Shown: positions 35,101-49,016 of the stretch, piece after piece
Numbering within the stretch: the stretch's first letter is position 1
Layout of the letters: every line of letters starts with the position of its first letter
Assembly: GCF_910592395.1 (NCBI RefSeq)
Contig: NC_088311.1
Span: forward strand, 20,997,695 to 21,061,694
DNA from: Lineus longissimus
Taxonomy: Eukaryota; Nemertea; Pilidiophora; Heteronemertea; Lineidae
Direction: 5' to 3'
Length of the DNA stretch: 64,000 nt
Notes under the pieces: model-generated
Told to the model about the DNA's origin: nothing
The model's input: the letters and a program-made list of their open reading frames with translations, nothing else
The model's database searches: none
Position numbers and translations under genes: made by a program

Positions 35101-38100
35101 TTGATCGCGCTTGCTGGAGCTTTTCATACGCGATCTTTTCTAAACTTGTCATATCGTCAGTGTTCAAGTTTAACTGACTGAATTTATCGTTTTCCTCCGA
35201 ATTTAAATGCTCCTCTGAATAACTGGCAGTTCCTACACTATTCTCATTCAAGATTCTAGCACCATCACCCACTACCTCCCCCTGGTGGCTATTGCCATCA
35301 ACATGTTCCATATGACTGCGCTCATTTTCATGACTGGCATTATGCGCATGACTGTCGTCAATCCTATTTGTATCACAATGAAGTTTATTTTGTTCAGTGT
35401 TTTCAGATATGTGCTCTGTCGACATGTAACCACTGTCTGTCCGTCGTACATTGATACAAATCCCAAGATTCTGTCCGTCCATATTTGGCACGACATTTCT
35501 GTGTACCGTGTCCGTAGCATTATGATGCACTGTGCGGTTACCGTGCTCATTAGTAGATACTGTGATAGTTGGTGATTTGGCAACAACCGTCGTAGCTTTC
35601 CCTGTCCCTGTTGAGCTCCAGTCTGATACTGGGGTACTGTCTTGTGCCACTCCCTCACCATGGTCACCAGAATTTACTGCAAAGAGAGGAAGTTTAATGA
35701 AAATACATATTTTTAAATGGGTGGTATAATTCAAAGAGAAGGAAGTTACAACATGAGGTTACTAGAAACTCTTCAAAATCTGAAGGAGAAAAAGACTGGC
35801 TGTTTGCTGAAACAAGGTCGAGTGGACCAAAACTGAAAATTAAAATTTTTGGAATCCAGATTGCAACTCTTGTCTTGACAAAATCTTGGGGAGTCCCATA
35901 CCAGACATCAAGTTACTCTCAATATTGAGGGTCCTGGGCCAAGAGATGCCTTTCGCTGTTTATCTCAAACCCTGATGTAAACAATCACAATGCACTCTTC
36001 AGTCTCAGTAATATATCACTCAACAAAACCAACAACCATCCACTGCTGCCATCTGTTGGAAGTGACCCAATACACAATCAATGTATGCAAGTGAATCGTT
36101 CATGGCACTGTACACTGATGGTTCATGTATAAGGCTCATGTAGAAGTGCCAGTAGCATTCACATTCAGATCAACATTGTAGAGGACATATAGCGACATTG
36201 GTGGGTTGGTTCTACAGTATGTAGATGTTACACAGGAGAAGCGTCACTTCTGGAAAGAGGACTGGAGGGGGACACCGATAGACTGGTGGACTGAAATATT
36301 TCTCATCTTCACGGAAGAGAATACTGGAAGGATTTCAAAATGACTCATGAACAGCGACACTGAGTACTTTTAGACTAGTAGTACTGGAACAGACATTATG
36401 TCTGCGCATCATTTCCTGCATTTTGACAGGTGGATATCGCTTTTCTGGGGAAGACGCTGTTTCGATACTCTTTGGGTGGGGCTGCTCCCCCATTAAAAAA
36501 ATTTTGTAACTTCCACGGAAGCACACTGCCATGACTGGTACATGTATGTTCAACCAGTGACAAATGATGTTACATGTAGTGCTGGCATTGCTGGGTAAAC
36601 ATAGAAAATGGCCAGGGCCATTGTGCTCACCTCATGTGGAGGAAAGATGGATAAAGAGCATGGTCTTGTGTCATGTAGTGTTAGGTTTGATGTAGGTCCA
36701 AGCAATTACAATTTCCCCAAAATGGCCAATTTACAGTACATTCGACCTCTGTGACCTTGAAAAGTAGGTCAAATCAAAGAAGACCCTGGTGACACATTGA
36801 ATGGTTGTTAGAAGAATTAGATGTACCTATGATATAAAATTGGTGCCAATCGGGCAAGTCATTACTAGGAATAATGGCATTTTGAAGAATTTAGGATTTG
36901 GCCCCCTCCCTGGAGGCCAAACGGCAAATCAGATCGCACCAAACTTCGGTACCTGAGATCACCTGACCAAGGAGTACATGTGTACTTAATTTGTGATCAA
37001 TAGTCATTGCAGTTAAGAAACGTGCCATAGTTACGGCCCGACGGCGAATTTACGCCATTTGACCTCTGTGACCTTGACAAGAAGGTCAAATTAAAAACCT
37101 GTGTGACATATACTGTATGGTGGTTAGATGTACCCATGATATCAAATTGGTGGCAATCGGGCAAGAAGTTAAGGAATAATCACATTTTTAAGGTTTTTGG
37201 ATTTTGCCCCCTGGTGGTCAAGTGGTGAATCATATTGGACCAAACTTCGGGCCCTGAGATCACCTGACTAAGGGGTAAATGTGTACCAAATTTGGTATCA
37301 ATAGTCATTGCAGTTTAGAAACGTGCCATCGTTACATCCTAACGGCCAATTTACACCATTTGACCTCTGTGACCTTGAAAAGGAGGTCAAATCAAAAACC
37401 CGGAGGATATATGATGCACCTTTGCTAGAAGTACCTACCATATTTTTTTCAAAATTTCCCGACTACTATTAAGGGAGATATTGCATATTTTCACTTTTAA
37501 CGTTTGGCCCCCTGGTGGCCAAACCATGAAACGAATCGGACCGAAACTTGGTCTCCCAGGTGTCATTACATAAGGGTACATGTGTACCAAGTTTCAACTC
37601 AATAGCTCTAACAGTTACGAAACGTGCCCTGCTAACGGACGACGGACGACGACGACGACGACGACGACGGACGACGGACGCCACGGTATGGGATAAGCTC
37701 ACCTCTGCTAAGAGGTGAGCTAAAAAGAAGAAAGGATTTTTTAACGTACTATTGCTCCAATTTTGGTCCAACCTCTTGCTATAAATCTAGTTTCTAATTC
37801 AAAAGAATTTCACGCTGCTGGAGGCAAAATAAGAAATGATGACAGGTGAATCTAGGTCAGACTCCGTATTTGAATTGAGTGACAGGGTCAGTGAGTGCAT
37901 GGTGATCATTGCTTCAGGCATGGTGCCTTCATGCAGTGTGGATTATAACTGATACATGGAGAACCAGCAGTGTCAGACAAAGTACAAAATGAGAAAGCCG
38001 AGCTCTGGAAAGTGATAACTTTTTAGGCGCACTAAGACTAATATAGTATCAGGTGCCAGGCCAAGGACAATTGAGCGCCTAATAACAACAAGGCCTGCAA

Positions 38101-41100
38101 TTAAGGTCCAATTCTGGACCATGATACCTGATTGATGATGATAAACGAAGAAGGTTGAGAAAAGCCAAGGGCAGGGCTTGAAATGCACCACTCCAAAATT
38201 GCCTATTTGTGTCCTATTTTAAAATCTTCTTTCACTTTTTCCAGTACCCAAGGCCAAAATGGCTCTAAAATGGGTGCCCTTATTTGAATTCAAGGCCTGT
38301 GAGGGGCATCTCTTGTATCAAATTTTCTCACCTCTAATCTTTGCATATTGACAAAATCAAAAGAATTTTACCAACCACAAAGAAAGAATTTCTGAAGCCA
38401 AAACTACAAAGGGCCACAATTTCAGAAAATATTTCTAGCCTTCATTTTCAAAAGCATTCAGAGACTAGTACTACATCAGGACCTGTGTGGTTGAACGAAG
38501 CATAGAAAACATAATGCGTTAATCATGATTTAAACCAGTATAAATCGAACATCAGCCAGAGGAAAACCATTGTAGACAAGATGGCCTTGAATAAAATGGC
38601 TGCTGCAGACATAATGGCAAGAGAACACATAACATATTTTAAGAAGTCTTCACAGGCTCTGTCATTTCAACAGACAGCAAATCAGCCGACGGCATCCAAC
38701 GTGGAATTCATTGAAAAATTCGATTGAAGTTGAATATCAAATTCAGTTGCATAGTATAGCAAGGTCCATTGTACCAGTACAAGCAACAAATCACTTGCAA
38801 AGTGCCATTGCCATTGGGATATATCTTTTGGTTGATCAGCAATAATGTAATGTACAATGTTGACTGTAGCACTCCATACTACTAGTCAGTAGTACTTTGT
38901 CACTGTCTATGAGTATTATGAGAGAAATACAACCATCCACATCATCTTTTTTAAGATATCATGTCCACAGCATAGAGTATGCACTGCAGAGAGTGAAGCC
39001 ATAGCTCTGCATGTATCATTGTATGTACATGTAGATCACTCAGTTGGCTATGGTTCAATACAGTGAACCTGAATGGATGCAAATCAATGTGTATTGTGTA
39101 CAGAGCTCTTAGATGATGTTCATGGGTATGTAGTCACATGAATGTTGAAGCATGCATAGGAGATAGTGACAAAGATTGATGTCAGAGTTTAGGAAATGCA
39201 AGCAAAGCGTTCAGTAGCCTCCTGACCTGGCCTCAGGCCAATACTGCAATAGGGCTTCTGCTTCTAGGTTATCCTCAGGGTTTCTTGGTTTTTTGGAAAG
39301 TACCCCCCTGAACGAAAGTTGACCATTAGTTTGTTGTACAAATCATGATTTGTGCAATTCAGGCATTTGGGAGTTGATTGATGAATTTTAAAATTGTCTT
39401 TCGTACAAAAATGTCTCAGCAGAGACGGTCATCATTTAAGAATTGTTTGGATTCTTGCCCACCGGATAGAATTTCTGGCGGAACCCCTCTATGAAACAAT
39501 GTAATCACACTCCCAGTCTGTGGATGAGGTTTATGTATTGTCAAGGTTATTGTTTGTGTTGTTCGGGTGAAACATTGCAGTCCTGTTCAAGTACACCAGT
39601 CCGTACCGTTGGCATTTAGTTGATGGCTAGCAAAATATCAAATAGATCCTTCCATCAAAGAGGGTATTAAATGGCTATTTCAATGATCATCGGCGATCTT
39701 AGTCCATAAAGCCAAAAATATTTCTTTCGAAATGCTTATTATCTCTCTGTAACAGCACTCCCCCAGACAACTATCAATTCAATTTTCATTTTTTAAAAGT
39801 CATTTCCATGTATAATAGCACACATGTACACTGTACACTGTACTCGTCCACATGAAAGCAATCCATTCATGTCTTCCATTGCTACGATGCCTATCCCTGT
39901 GGATAATGGTTCAGTCCCAATCCCACATAAAAGTTGGACTGATTCAATCATTTGTGGGGGTGGCACTTTAAGTTCATAGCTATGTCACTGTGACCTTGAC
40001 TTTTCTCATCCAATTTCCCTATAAACTCCTGATTATCACAAATATGAAGAGCTAGAAATTTTTATCAAAAGATACCCTACTAAATAACTGTGCTAAATGC
40101 CAAATTGTGACCAGTTCAAAAAACATGTGAACTGATGACAGCAAGGCGAAATCAGCAACTGGAGAATCCCAATAGATTTAGATGATAAAACTAACAACTC
40201 ACCTTCAGGCATATCGTTGTGGTCTTGGCAATGGTTGGTTACTCGGATTGGAGATTTCTGTAACCCCAAGTTCTGCTGGTTTGACGAGGGCTTTGGGTTG
40301 ACAGGTCCATCACAATTCATATGACTGGGGCTGTGTCGATTCCCATTACCACTGTCATGCAAAATAGGTTTCATAGTCATACTGTTATTAGTTAGATCCT
40401 CAATGTTATCCTTCGTGCTGGAGATCTCAGATTTGATTTTATCAATCTGCGATGGACCCAGTGTAGGGACCGAGTTCCGACTCTGCATGTCTGACGAAAC
40501 GTCAAACGCATTTGAATCTACAGAAGCCATAACATTAGAATCCATATGTTGGGTAAATCCTACTGGTTCCGACAAAGAGATACATCCTTGAGAACTGTCT
40601 TTTTCACCATCTAAACGGAGTAATCCAGATGAAATATTTGACAAGAATTTATCCTTGAATAATGTCTCACTTAATACAGGTTTCATACTCTCCATAGCGT
40701 GATTTATTTGCACTGGTGACCGCACATGCACCGGAGATTTACTAGAACAAGACTCTGAATAACCATGAGATCCACGCGGTGACGTATGCACACGGTTTTC
40801 GGGTGAACGGCGTGAGAAATTTTCAACTGAGTGAGACATTCCTGGACTTCGCGATAAAGGGCCATTTGATCCTGTAGCATTTGCTGAATTTGCACCCGCA
40901 TAACGTATGGATGGCAACGAACTTTTCACAGACGCAGAGGCTGTGCTGATTTCATTATACCCTGTAACACGAGTCTGCTCAGCTCCAAGGTTGCTCTCAG
41001 TAAACTCTGTTTCACCATGACTATTATGAGGTACTTGCTGGACAGACGATGTGGTTGTATCAGAACTGACACTACTCGCTAAACACTGACTAGAAGATAC

Positions 41101-43754
41101 TGAGGTAAAGGCTCCAGATGTACCAATGCCATAACTGGGGGAGCGGTCCCCATGAACAGTTACTGTGTTAGTCTGTGAGATCTGAATTGATGGTTCCCTG
41201 TTATTAGCGGACACGACTGGCGCAGCATTGGACTTCGACACAAGGCCCTTATGACCATCTGAGGACAAAGACTCATGCGCAGTATCTAATGATTTAACTC
41301 CACTGTCATTCACCAGAGAGTTAGTGTCTCTTGGGTCAAAAACCTGACGCGAGACCTCCGGACCAGACGCCCGAAAAGGACTCCTTTCTTTTGCTGCCTC
41401 CGATTTATTTTTGTGTTTTGGTGAAACACTATCACTATTTTCAGTCACCTTCTCCTTAGAACTATTGTGACTTCTATCATTATCAAGTCCTTCGATTGAG
41501 CCATCGTTAATACTGTCAATAGGTTCCAACTGTCCAGTATACGGGTTTATGATCACCTCAGTACCAGGGGGTATACCCTCATACGGATCATGAACAGGTT
41601 CAGGGTCTGGTGGCGGTAAAACTCGAGCCGAGGTATTTATTGGCAAGTCTCTGTTACCAGCTCCAGAGAAAGATTGTCCAGCTGTGGACACTGAAGATCC
41701 AGTACATACAACACTCCCACTAGGCCCAGCCTCACTAAATCCTAATCCTAATTTTTCGCTAGCACGACTACCAAATGTTGATTGAGTGTTCCGAAATATC
41801 GTTGTGACACCGGTCGTGCCAGTTCCAGTACACAGAGGATTTGAAGCAGTTTCTATTAGTTCCTGGACAGAAGTAACAACATTTCCACGGTTGGCGAACA
41901 TGGTAGAAGTATGTGCTCCAATAGATGGCATCCCTGAATAAATATTTCCGCCAGGTGCTCGCACGCCCTTCATAGAGGAACTGGTGTGAGGTGGACCCAA
42001 CCCAGTCCCAGAAAACATTGTACCAGAACTTGCAGATAATCCGAGAACAGGATGAGGAATGGTCTTATTTAGAACACTATCTGTTGGTTCTGTGCTGGAC
42101 TGGTTGATACTCGCAGAGTTTATTGGAGGATTCAATCCCCCACTTTGACTACCAGATGACTGCAATTCCCCCTCACCAGCAGTAAAGGTCAAACTCCGAT
42201 CAGCTACGTGGACAGGCGACATGCTGTCGTCACCATCATTGGTAGCACCAGATGGAGAGTCTGGATTGATTATATTTTGCATAATATCGTCAAGATGGGC
42301 TATGAATTTTTCCTTATCTTCTGGCGCCATCTTAGTTTGTTGCCGTTGTTTCTTCTGCTGCTCCGACTTTGCGTCTGAATTCGTAGAATTCGATGTTGTC
42401 GGTGTCGTCATTTGTGCTATTGTAATGTGCTGCTTACGACTTTCTTTATGCTTTTTCCGTTTCCGTTTCTGTGGAGGGCTCATTTCTGGAGGGGGTGGAG
42501 GCATCTTATTGGGTGGTAAGTTATTCATAGTATGACCAGCGGCTGCTTGTTGTGCCGCCTCATTTTGTAAGAGGTTCACAAGTAAAGGACTCTGCATCAT
42601 ACCGGCCTTGTTCAAGACCATCCGTGGTAGATTGTTGATGTTTTGCATACTTGGATACGGAGGTGGAGGGGTTGGAGGTGTCTGGAATGAGCTTGGTGAT
42701 GGCGACTGCATGGGCGACGGGAACTTTGGACTGCCACTAGCACTTGGACTGCGACTATAACCCGGCGACGGAATACCTTGACTTGTAGGATAACCAGTGG
42801 GGCTCCGACCGGGAGGATAGCTAAATTGGCTAGCAGTTGTTGTGCTAATTCCCAGCTGTCGACTTTGAGTAAACTGTCCTTGTGATAATGATGGCGGAAA
42901 TGGAATAGGTTCACTCATTGTTGCCACAACATTCGGCGATCGAAACATGTCCATTCCTGCACTAGACTGCGATAAATTAAATAAAGAGTCAAACATTCCT
43001 GGGGACCCATCCCCTTTAAGATATTGTGCTATATTTCTACTAGTAGCTTCTACGTTACTCTGTCCTGGCACATTTAATTCATCATTACTGGACATATCAA
43101 ACATAGACGTAGATGGGGCCACCCCTTGGGGTGCCCCATCAGTAGTTCGTAGCACTAACTCTGTCCTTTCGTCATTTTTCCCTGCCAAAGTTAAAGAGAT
43201 GACACGATCTCCTTCGATTTGCACTGCAAGCACCCCAAGTGCCCGTAACGCATTATTGCCTTGCTCTGCTAGCTGTTTTAGACGCTGGGCTGCCTCTTTG
43301 GGGATATTGAACGTTACTTTGACACTGTTCCATGGTTCCACCTTCTTTATGATCAGCTGTTGCTCCTCTGCAAAACAAAACATCCCATTAAAGACAATTA
43401 CAACCGGCAACATAGTATTTTCTGGGCTTGTTACGAATCAACATATCCAGTTGGAATAGATGCAGCCCTGTGATACAAACAAGGCTTGAAAGGATAGTGG
43501 CAATCTACAATGTACACCTAAAGCTGATTGTGATTAGATGAACTCCATTACAGTTTCTACACTTTAAAAGAATTACAGTTTTTCTATTGAGGGTCATCAA
43601 CATAGTCTGACCAGGACTGCAGGGGATACTCACCATCAAGAAGAAGGCGGCAGAGGCATTCACTGAATTTTTCCAGCTGGCCCGGGAACTCTGGATCATA
43701 GTAATCCCCTTCACAAGTCAGGACTGTTTCTATGTAGTCCTCTTGGGGGCCCAT
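32171..43754 (-). CDS. NCOA6: Nuclear receptor coactivator 6-like protein
   Basis: Coding exons 43634-43754, 40203-43367, 32644-35676 and 32171-32337; every junction is phase 1 with good donors and acceptors. The sum is 2161 residues (human about 2063). The N-terminal region has VLTCEGDYYDPEF and KVEPWNSVKVTFNIPKEAAQRLKQLA...QIEGDRV, matching the human NCOA6 N-terminal domain closely. SPLLVNLLQ matches the human LxxLL nuclear-receptor box. The rest is low-complexity: Pro/Ser/Gln-rich, with many SP/SPR repeats and a basic Lys/Arg/Ser-rich tail. NCOA6 is a nuclear scaffold of MLL3/4 (KMT2C/D) histone methyltransferase complexes. The chosen ATG (43752-43754) is the first in frame after an acceptor at 43762; a 5' noncoding exon is likely near 46.9 kb. 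Middle and tail are too diverged to align by eye. Confidence 0.92.
35677..40202. other. Large NCOA6 intron
   Basis: No coding exon seen on either strand. Apart from the triplicated repeat at 36600-37725 it is unremarkable single-copy-looking sequence. Confidence 0.65.
36600..37725. repeat. Triplicated 300-bp module repeat with GAC run and end hairpin
   Basis: Three diverged tandem units start near 36719, 37038 and 37336. Shared blocks are GACCTCTGTGACCTTGA, CAATCGGGCAAG, GGCCCCCTGGTGG and AGAAACGTGCCAT. A GAC/ACG trinucleotide run follows (about 37638-37678). The end is CACCTCTGCTAAGAGGTG, a perfect hairpin, then AGCTAAAA; GCTCACCTC recurs at the left side. It resembles a dispersed repeat I have seen in marine invertebrate genomes, but I cannot name it. 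Confidence 0.8.
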
Positions 43755-45579
43755 AGTCCAACCTGGAAAGGTACAAAAGGAACATTGATTAGAAATTTCG
43801 TACATACATGACAAAAAAAGCTACTTTGGGCCACACTGCAAGAACACTGAAACCAACGTTTGGGATATTTTGGGTTTTACTATTCCATTTTTAATACCGG
43901 GTCACATGAGGTGAAAGTTGTTGACACCAATGATGACATCTCCTGATAGTCTATGCATAAACCATAACACTTTTTACTCTGTTCTCACTCTCAGTAAAAC
44001 TGCTATTTACAGGGGATAGCTTTTGAGGGCATTTTCAAATCTGATGCAGAATGGTTAACCACGTACGGCGATGACATGACAGTCACACCACACACTGCCA
44101 GCAACGAACTATTTTTTGAGGGTATGGGGCCAAATCACTGTCCATATGGGCAACCTGCCAAATATAAGAGCTGGTAATTGTTCTTCACAAATCAGTGCAA
44201 GTCCTTCAGTGTATTTTCAAGAGTTAGGTTACTGAAATATCTGGTTACCAGTGGGGCAACCTCACTACTCAAAGAAGTTGCCTGTCCTTAAATCAGGTGG
44301 TCTCATGCAACCACTGCTAAAATCTAACTCCGTGCCGGAACCAACACAGACGTTGATGAACTGCCAAGTAGTGCCAGCAAAAAAGATCCTGGTTTGACAA
44401 AAAACATGGCCAGCCCCAGTTCAAGACCACAGGCATCACCAGATGAACTGTCATTTTAGCAGATAATACAAAGATAGAGGAAGAAGTTGGATCAATTCAA
44501 CACAAAGCCGCAGACGATTCGGATTAGAAGGAGCCAGCATCAAAGTTCTCCATGTTGACTTTTTGCTATAATCCAAAGATTGACACTCACGCCACAGGCC
44601 ATTTTGACAACAAAATTGCAACCAGAAAAGAAAGGCTTAGATCAGTTTTCCCAAACCAGTTTTAAGTCAAAGATGAGGTGGTACTACTAGTACTGGAGAA
44701 CAGAAGGCTTTTGCAGTACAATGCAAGTGTTCTGCAGACTGATTTTTAGACAAAACAGAACATTTCTCAGTCATGTCAGTAGGAAAGAGAACTTGAATAG
44801 GCTCGATTACAAATGCCGCAGGAAGTCAGTCTAACCCAGACCTTGAGTAAGGGATAATCAATTCAGATGGAAAGGCAGCAAGACTAGCGGAGAAAGATTG
44901 GCCACAACTTCAGTTTGATATCAAAACACAAAATTGGATGAACCTGTGTCAGGACACACTGAAGAAAATGAGAGGATTTCGATTGGAATCAAAACTAATC
45001 GTCCATTGTGTCGGGAAAATCAATTTCCTGTTGTCTGGACAACACTATGACTGTCTGATATTGTGAAGTTGCAATGTTATGGTTCTGTCAGCAATCCTCA
45101 CCAACAAAACATGCTAGACACAACAAAATAGCAGTAGAATTAGGGTTGCCGCAGGAAAATAGCCATGAAGATTGTGCCTTGGACTATGTTTTTCTTTCTA
45201 CCCGGGATTGATCAACCACATAGACCACTGACAGGGCATCACAGCTAAAAATGCATAACCTGTAGTGAGAAACTCTGACATCAGACATACAAATCAAAAT
45301 CATGAAGAAGAACAACTAATGACACTCACAATCATGTTTGCCTTTATTTATAATCCAGACAAGTCAGGTCAGACAAACACACAGAATGAACCCATTTCTC
45401 GGTTAAAATGTTCAATCCCTGATCGGGGTTTGATCGCATTCAACAATAAATCATCATCATCATCATCATCATCAGCAGTAGCAGCGGCCTCATGACCCTC
45501 CAGGGTCTCTGTCTCCTGGCTGCCAGTGCTTTAAAGTTTACAATGTGGTTTGAGCAATTGCACTTTAATATTTTGTCAA

Positions 45580-45727
45580 CTATAGATTCATGCACTTGAT
45601 TGGGAACAACGTTTACATGACGCAGTGTTGGCCGTCGTCACGTCACCATGCATTTTACATTAGTGTAACGTGACGTGACGCGACGTTTTCGTAAACGTTG
45701 GTCCCAATCAAGTGCATGGATCTATAG
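45580..45727. repeat. 148-bp palindromic element
   Basis: CTATAGATTCATGCACTTGA is mirrored by TCAAGTGCATGGATCTATAG, with inner arms GTAAACGTTG and its inverse. CRE-like CGTCACGTCAC words sit near the centre. Single copy in this window. Confidence 0.85.
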
Positions 45728-46849
45728 TGACCTTTCTATGGGCTGTGATCGGGGATGGTCAACTCGTTGCCAATTCTCTTGGTATTGAATGCAATACAAC
45801 ATTTCCATAATCTAAGCTGGATGTTTTCAATCAATGTGTTGATCTTACCTCACCTGTTTTCAATATTCAATGAAGCTATCAAGATTCTTATACTAAGACC
45901 AAGAACACAAACCCACAACCCGCACCAAATGCTCTGTTATCTGTATCACACAGCTCATCCTCATCAACCGTTGAACAGATGTTATTTTATCAATGTTTTC
46001 TAAACCAACCAACCACAAGCCTAGGTCGGGAAGGAGGAAAGTCCGGCACACACCGCATGGTCATGGATGGACTTCTCAGAGACTCGGTCCTCTGATCGCC
46101 GATCCATATTTTCATCACTTTTTCTCTACATTTTATGCCATTTATTCACGTAGCGCAGGCCAGCAAATCATAAACAACATTTCAGAAAACAGAAAGGAGT
46201 GTGCAAAAAAGAGGGAAAAGTAGGATAGAAGTTTTCCTTGGTTCTCTAGCAAGCTAAACGAAGGTCAAGGTCAGTTTGGATGGGTGATCACATAAAATGT
46301 GGCAGAAAAACTGCACAACTTCACATGAACATAACTTGCAAATGGGCCAGTCCTTTCTCAGGCATGACATTTTGCAACACAAGCACTTAGTGATTGATTG
46401 AATGAATGCTAGAAACAGGCGATAGTCACTTTCACAAGTCGTTTTTATGGTCAATATGGCGTTGGAATTGGGGTTATAATTGCCACAGCTCAATCCTAGA
46501 TCCTCCGGTCGGCGCCGTAGCTACGCGACATCCCGAGATTTTTTAGTGAAAAAATATAAAAGGCAGACAAATTAGCAGTCATTTTTTACTTAGATTTCAA
46601 GTATAAAAAACGCTTTAGTCAACTAAATACCTATCAGGGTTCTTTATTCGACGGTTAGTGCAGTATTTATTGAACTTGGAGGGGAAGTGTTTTCGTATTT
46701 CCGAGGCCGAAGTGGGCAGGCCAGGCCCCATGAAACACGGGAAACCGTTCGCGTGCACGGTCGAATTCGGCATAAAATAATTACCGCACTGCAGTAGAAC
46801 TTCGCATGAAAGTATACCAGGATACCAGCTATGATATCTTTATTTCAGA

Positions 46850-46990
46850 AACGCCGAATGTTACCTGTGATTGGTGGTAATCCTGCTAGAAATGAGGGTA
46901 TTTTGCGAACTCCATTGAACAATAACAAGGTGCCGCCATTTGCAATATCTGTAACGCGCATGCGTGAATTACGTAGGATTATCTGAATAG
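46850..46990 (-). promoter_or_regulatory. NCOA6: Probable NCOA6 promoter and 5' noncoding exon
   Basis: CpG-richer patch with an NRF1-like CGCGCATGCG (about 46955-46964) and a YY1-like CAAATGGCGGC on the minus strand (about 46932-46942). A donor-like CACAG|GTAACA follows near 46866. Any ATG here meets a stop, so it would be noncoding leader. Inference only. Confidence 0.45.
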
Positions 46991-48560
46991 TTTAGATCAC
47001 TCACGATAGGCGGCGGAAAAACGGACACCTGCTCAAACTTGTTAGTTGTGACTTTGTCCTGGTTGGCCTCACACAATGTCAAGGACCACATACTCCAATG
47101 CCACGTTGAGATTAGTCCATTAATTTTGGACTTCTTCTAATTTACACAATTTGCTGATATAAAACATTTTTTAGATGTACCACAAATGAGAGACTTTTTG
47201 AGACAAAATTAAAAAATGGCACAACCCCAGCACAGTCACACAAAGGCAAAGACAGTGAGCCGTTGCTGTACGAGCCTTATTGCTAGCAGCTAAATATTTC
47301 AACAAACAGGCCCTATTAACACCAATGGCATTACTAGCATGAATGTATAACGATGGTATTGGTAGTGTCGTTGAGGCCTTGACAATGAAAAATGCGTCCT
47401 AGAAGTAGGTCAGGACGGCTCCTGGCTGAGTTTACAGCACAATATCACAAAATGGTGAGATGGAAGTCTTTCATTTGAAATTGAATTTGTAACTACCCCA
47501 ACACCCATTTACCACACAGAGAGAAAGCCTTTCAAGATAAAAGACATCATGATATTTGTACCAGCTCCTGACAGAATCAGATTGCAACATTTTCGCAATG
47601 AGGACTAGAGGGAGGCACCAATTTTGAATGAATTAAGTTTGGACAGTGGGACAAGCTGCCAGATCAAAATAAAAGAAATGTTGATGTTTTTAGTGGGTCA
47701 ACTCCGGACAGCATGTAACATTTCCACCTAGAGGACAGGAAGGAGTCACTAAAGGTTAATTTGGGACAATGGTACATCTCATGATGAGCTGAATATCAGG
47801 ACAATGGCATAAATTAGCTTTTACCCAATGTGCCGGAATGAAACCAGCATAGTATAGGACAATGACACAATCTAACAGGACAATGGCACATCTTAACTTT
47901 TAAGTAAAGTAGAGATGGAGTCGATGTGGTAAAAGACATTATACATGTGCAACTTAGCTGAATAATGGCCTACTGGATGTTATTCTTGCAGGCCTACATG
48001 TGCTGTCCTCTCCAGAAGATGGTTCCAATTCCATTTTCTCAAAATAGCAAAAACAGATATATCACGTTTGCAATAACACTTAACATATAGAACTGAAAAG
48101 ATTCTAAAACATCACAACCATAGTTCAGCCTATTGGTAGGTAATTGGGGACTGCTCTCAAATTCACTCTGCTTTTCATGGTCATGAAATCACTGGAATTT
48201 CATAACCCTCCTGTCTAGTATGTCTTCCGTGAATTTGGCTTGAATTGCCAGGTGGAGTGTTGTCATTTTTCTTCCCTTATTCATGTCCTTGGGCAAGTCA
48301 CTCTTATTGCCATGCCCTCCAAAGCGGATGCCGTTACAAGGAAACAGGCAAATACATCATTTGATTGCCTTCTCGTACAGCCTCACCCCACCAAAAGATT
48401 CGAGGAGGGGGAAGCAATAGGCTAAATATAGAGATATGGTAGTCGTCTTCATTATTACTTCATTTGTTAAGCTCGAACACTTTGAGTGGAATCCAAAAGA
48501 GACTCATAACCATAATATATAAGCCGAAACAAAAAATAGCAAGAATTAATAAAAAGAGTC

Positions 48561-48566
48561 TTTATT
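48561..48566 (-). terminator. Candidate polyadenylation signal for the most distal CAPSL-A 3' end
   Basis: AATAAA on the minus strand, downstream of the terminal exons. Assignment is tentative. Confidence 0.35.
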
Positions 48567-49016
48567 ACATACATAAATAATTGATTTCTACACTTCTGCT
48601 GAAAGATTATAATAAGCGTAGCTCAAAAAGTGTCCCTATACATTGTAATTACAGTCAGCTACTAATCAATTTTGTTTTCAACTTCCACCTTCGAATACTT
48701 GGTGCAGTTAAACTTAGTGCCAATGTATATTTCAATAGAACTTGATCTTACAGGCACCACTCATTAAATGGTTGGTTCAATGTCTGCGATGCCCCATGAT
48801 GACTATAGTTCGGGACACATTTTGGGCTACCCTGTAGGCCTGTACAGAAAGGTAAACTACAGATGGGAAAGTATGATAAAAATATGAAAACTTTGATTTA
48901 GTCTAGACATAATCTGAAGTATATTGTCCCTAACAGAGGATATGCATTAATTTAGAAAATATATCTCTTCCCTATTAAATAAAGTGATATATTTGCTTCA
49001 AAAGAAGCAGGACTTT

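Noticed and set aside
46925-46945. ATGGCGGCACC as NCOA6 start codon
   Set aside because: The frame meets TAG after 17 codons, before the possible donor.
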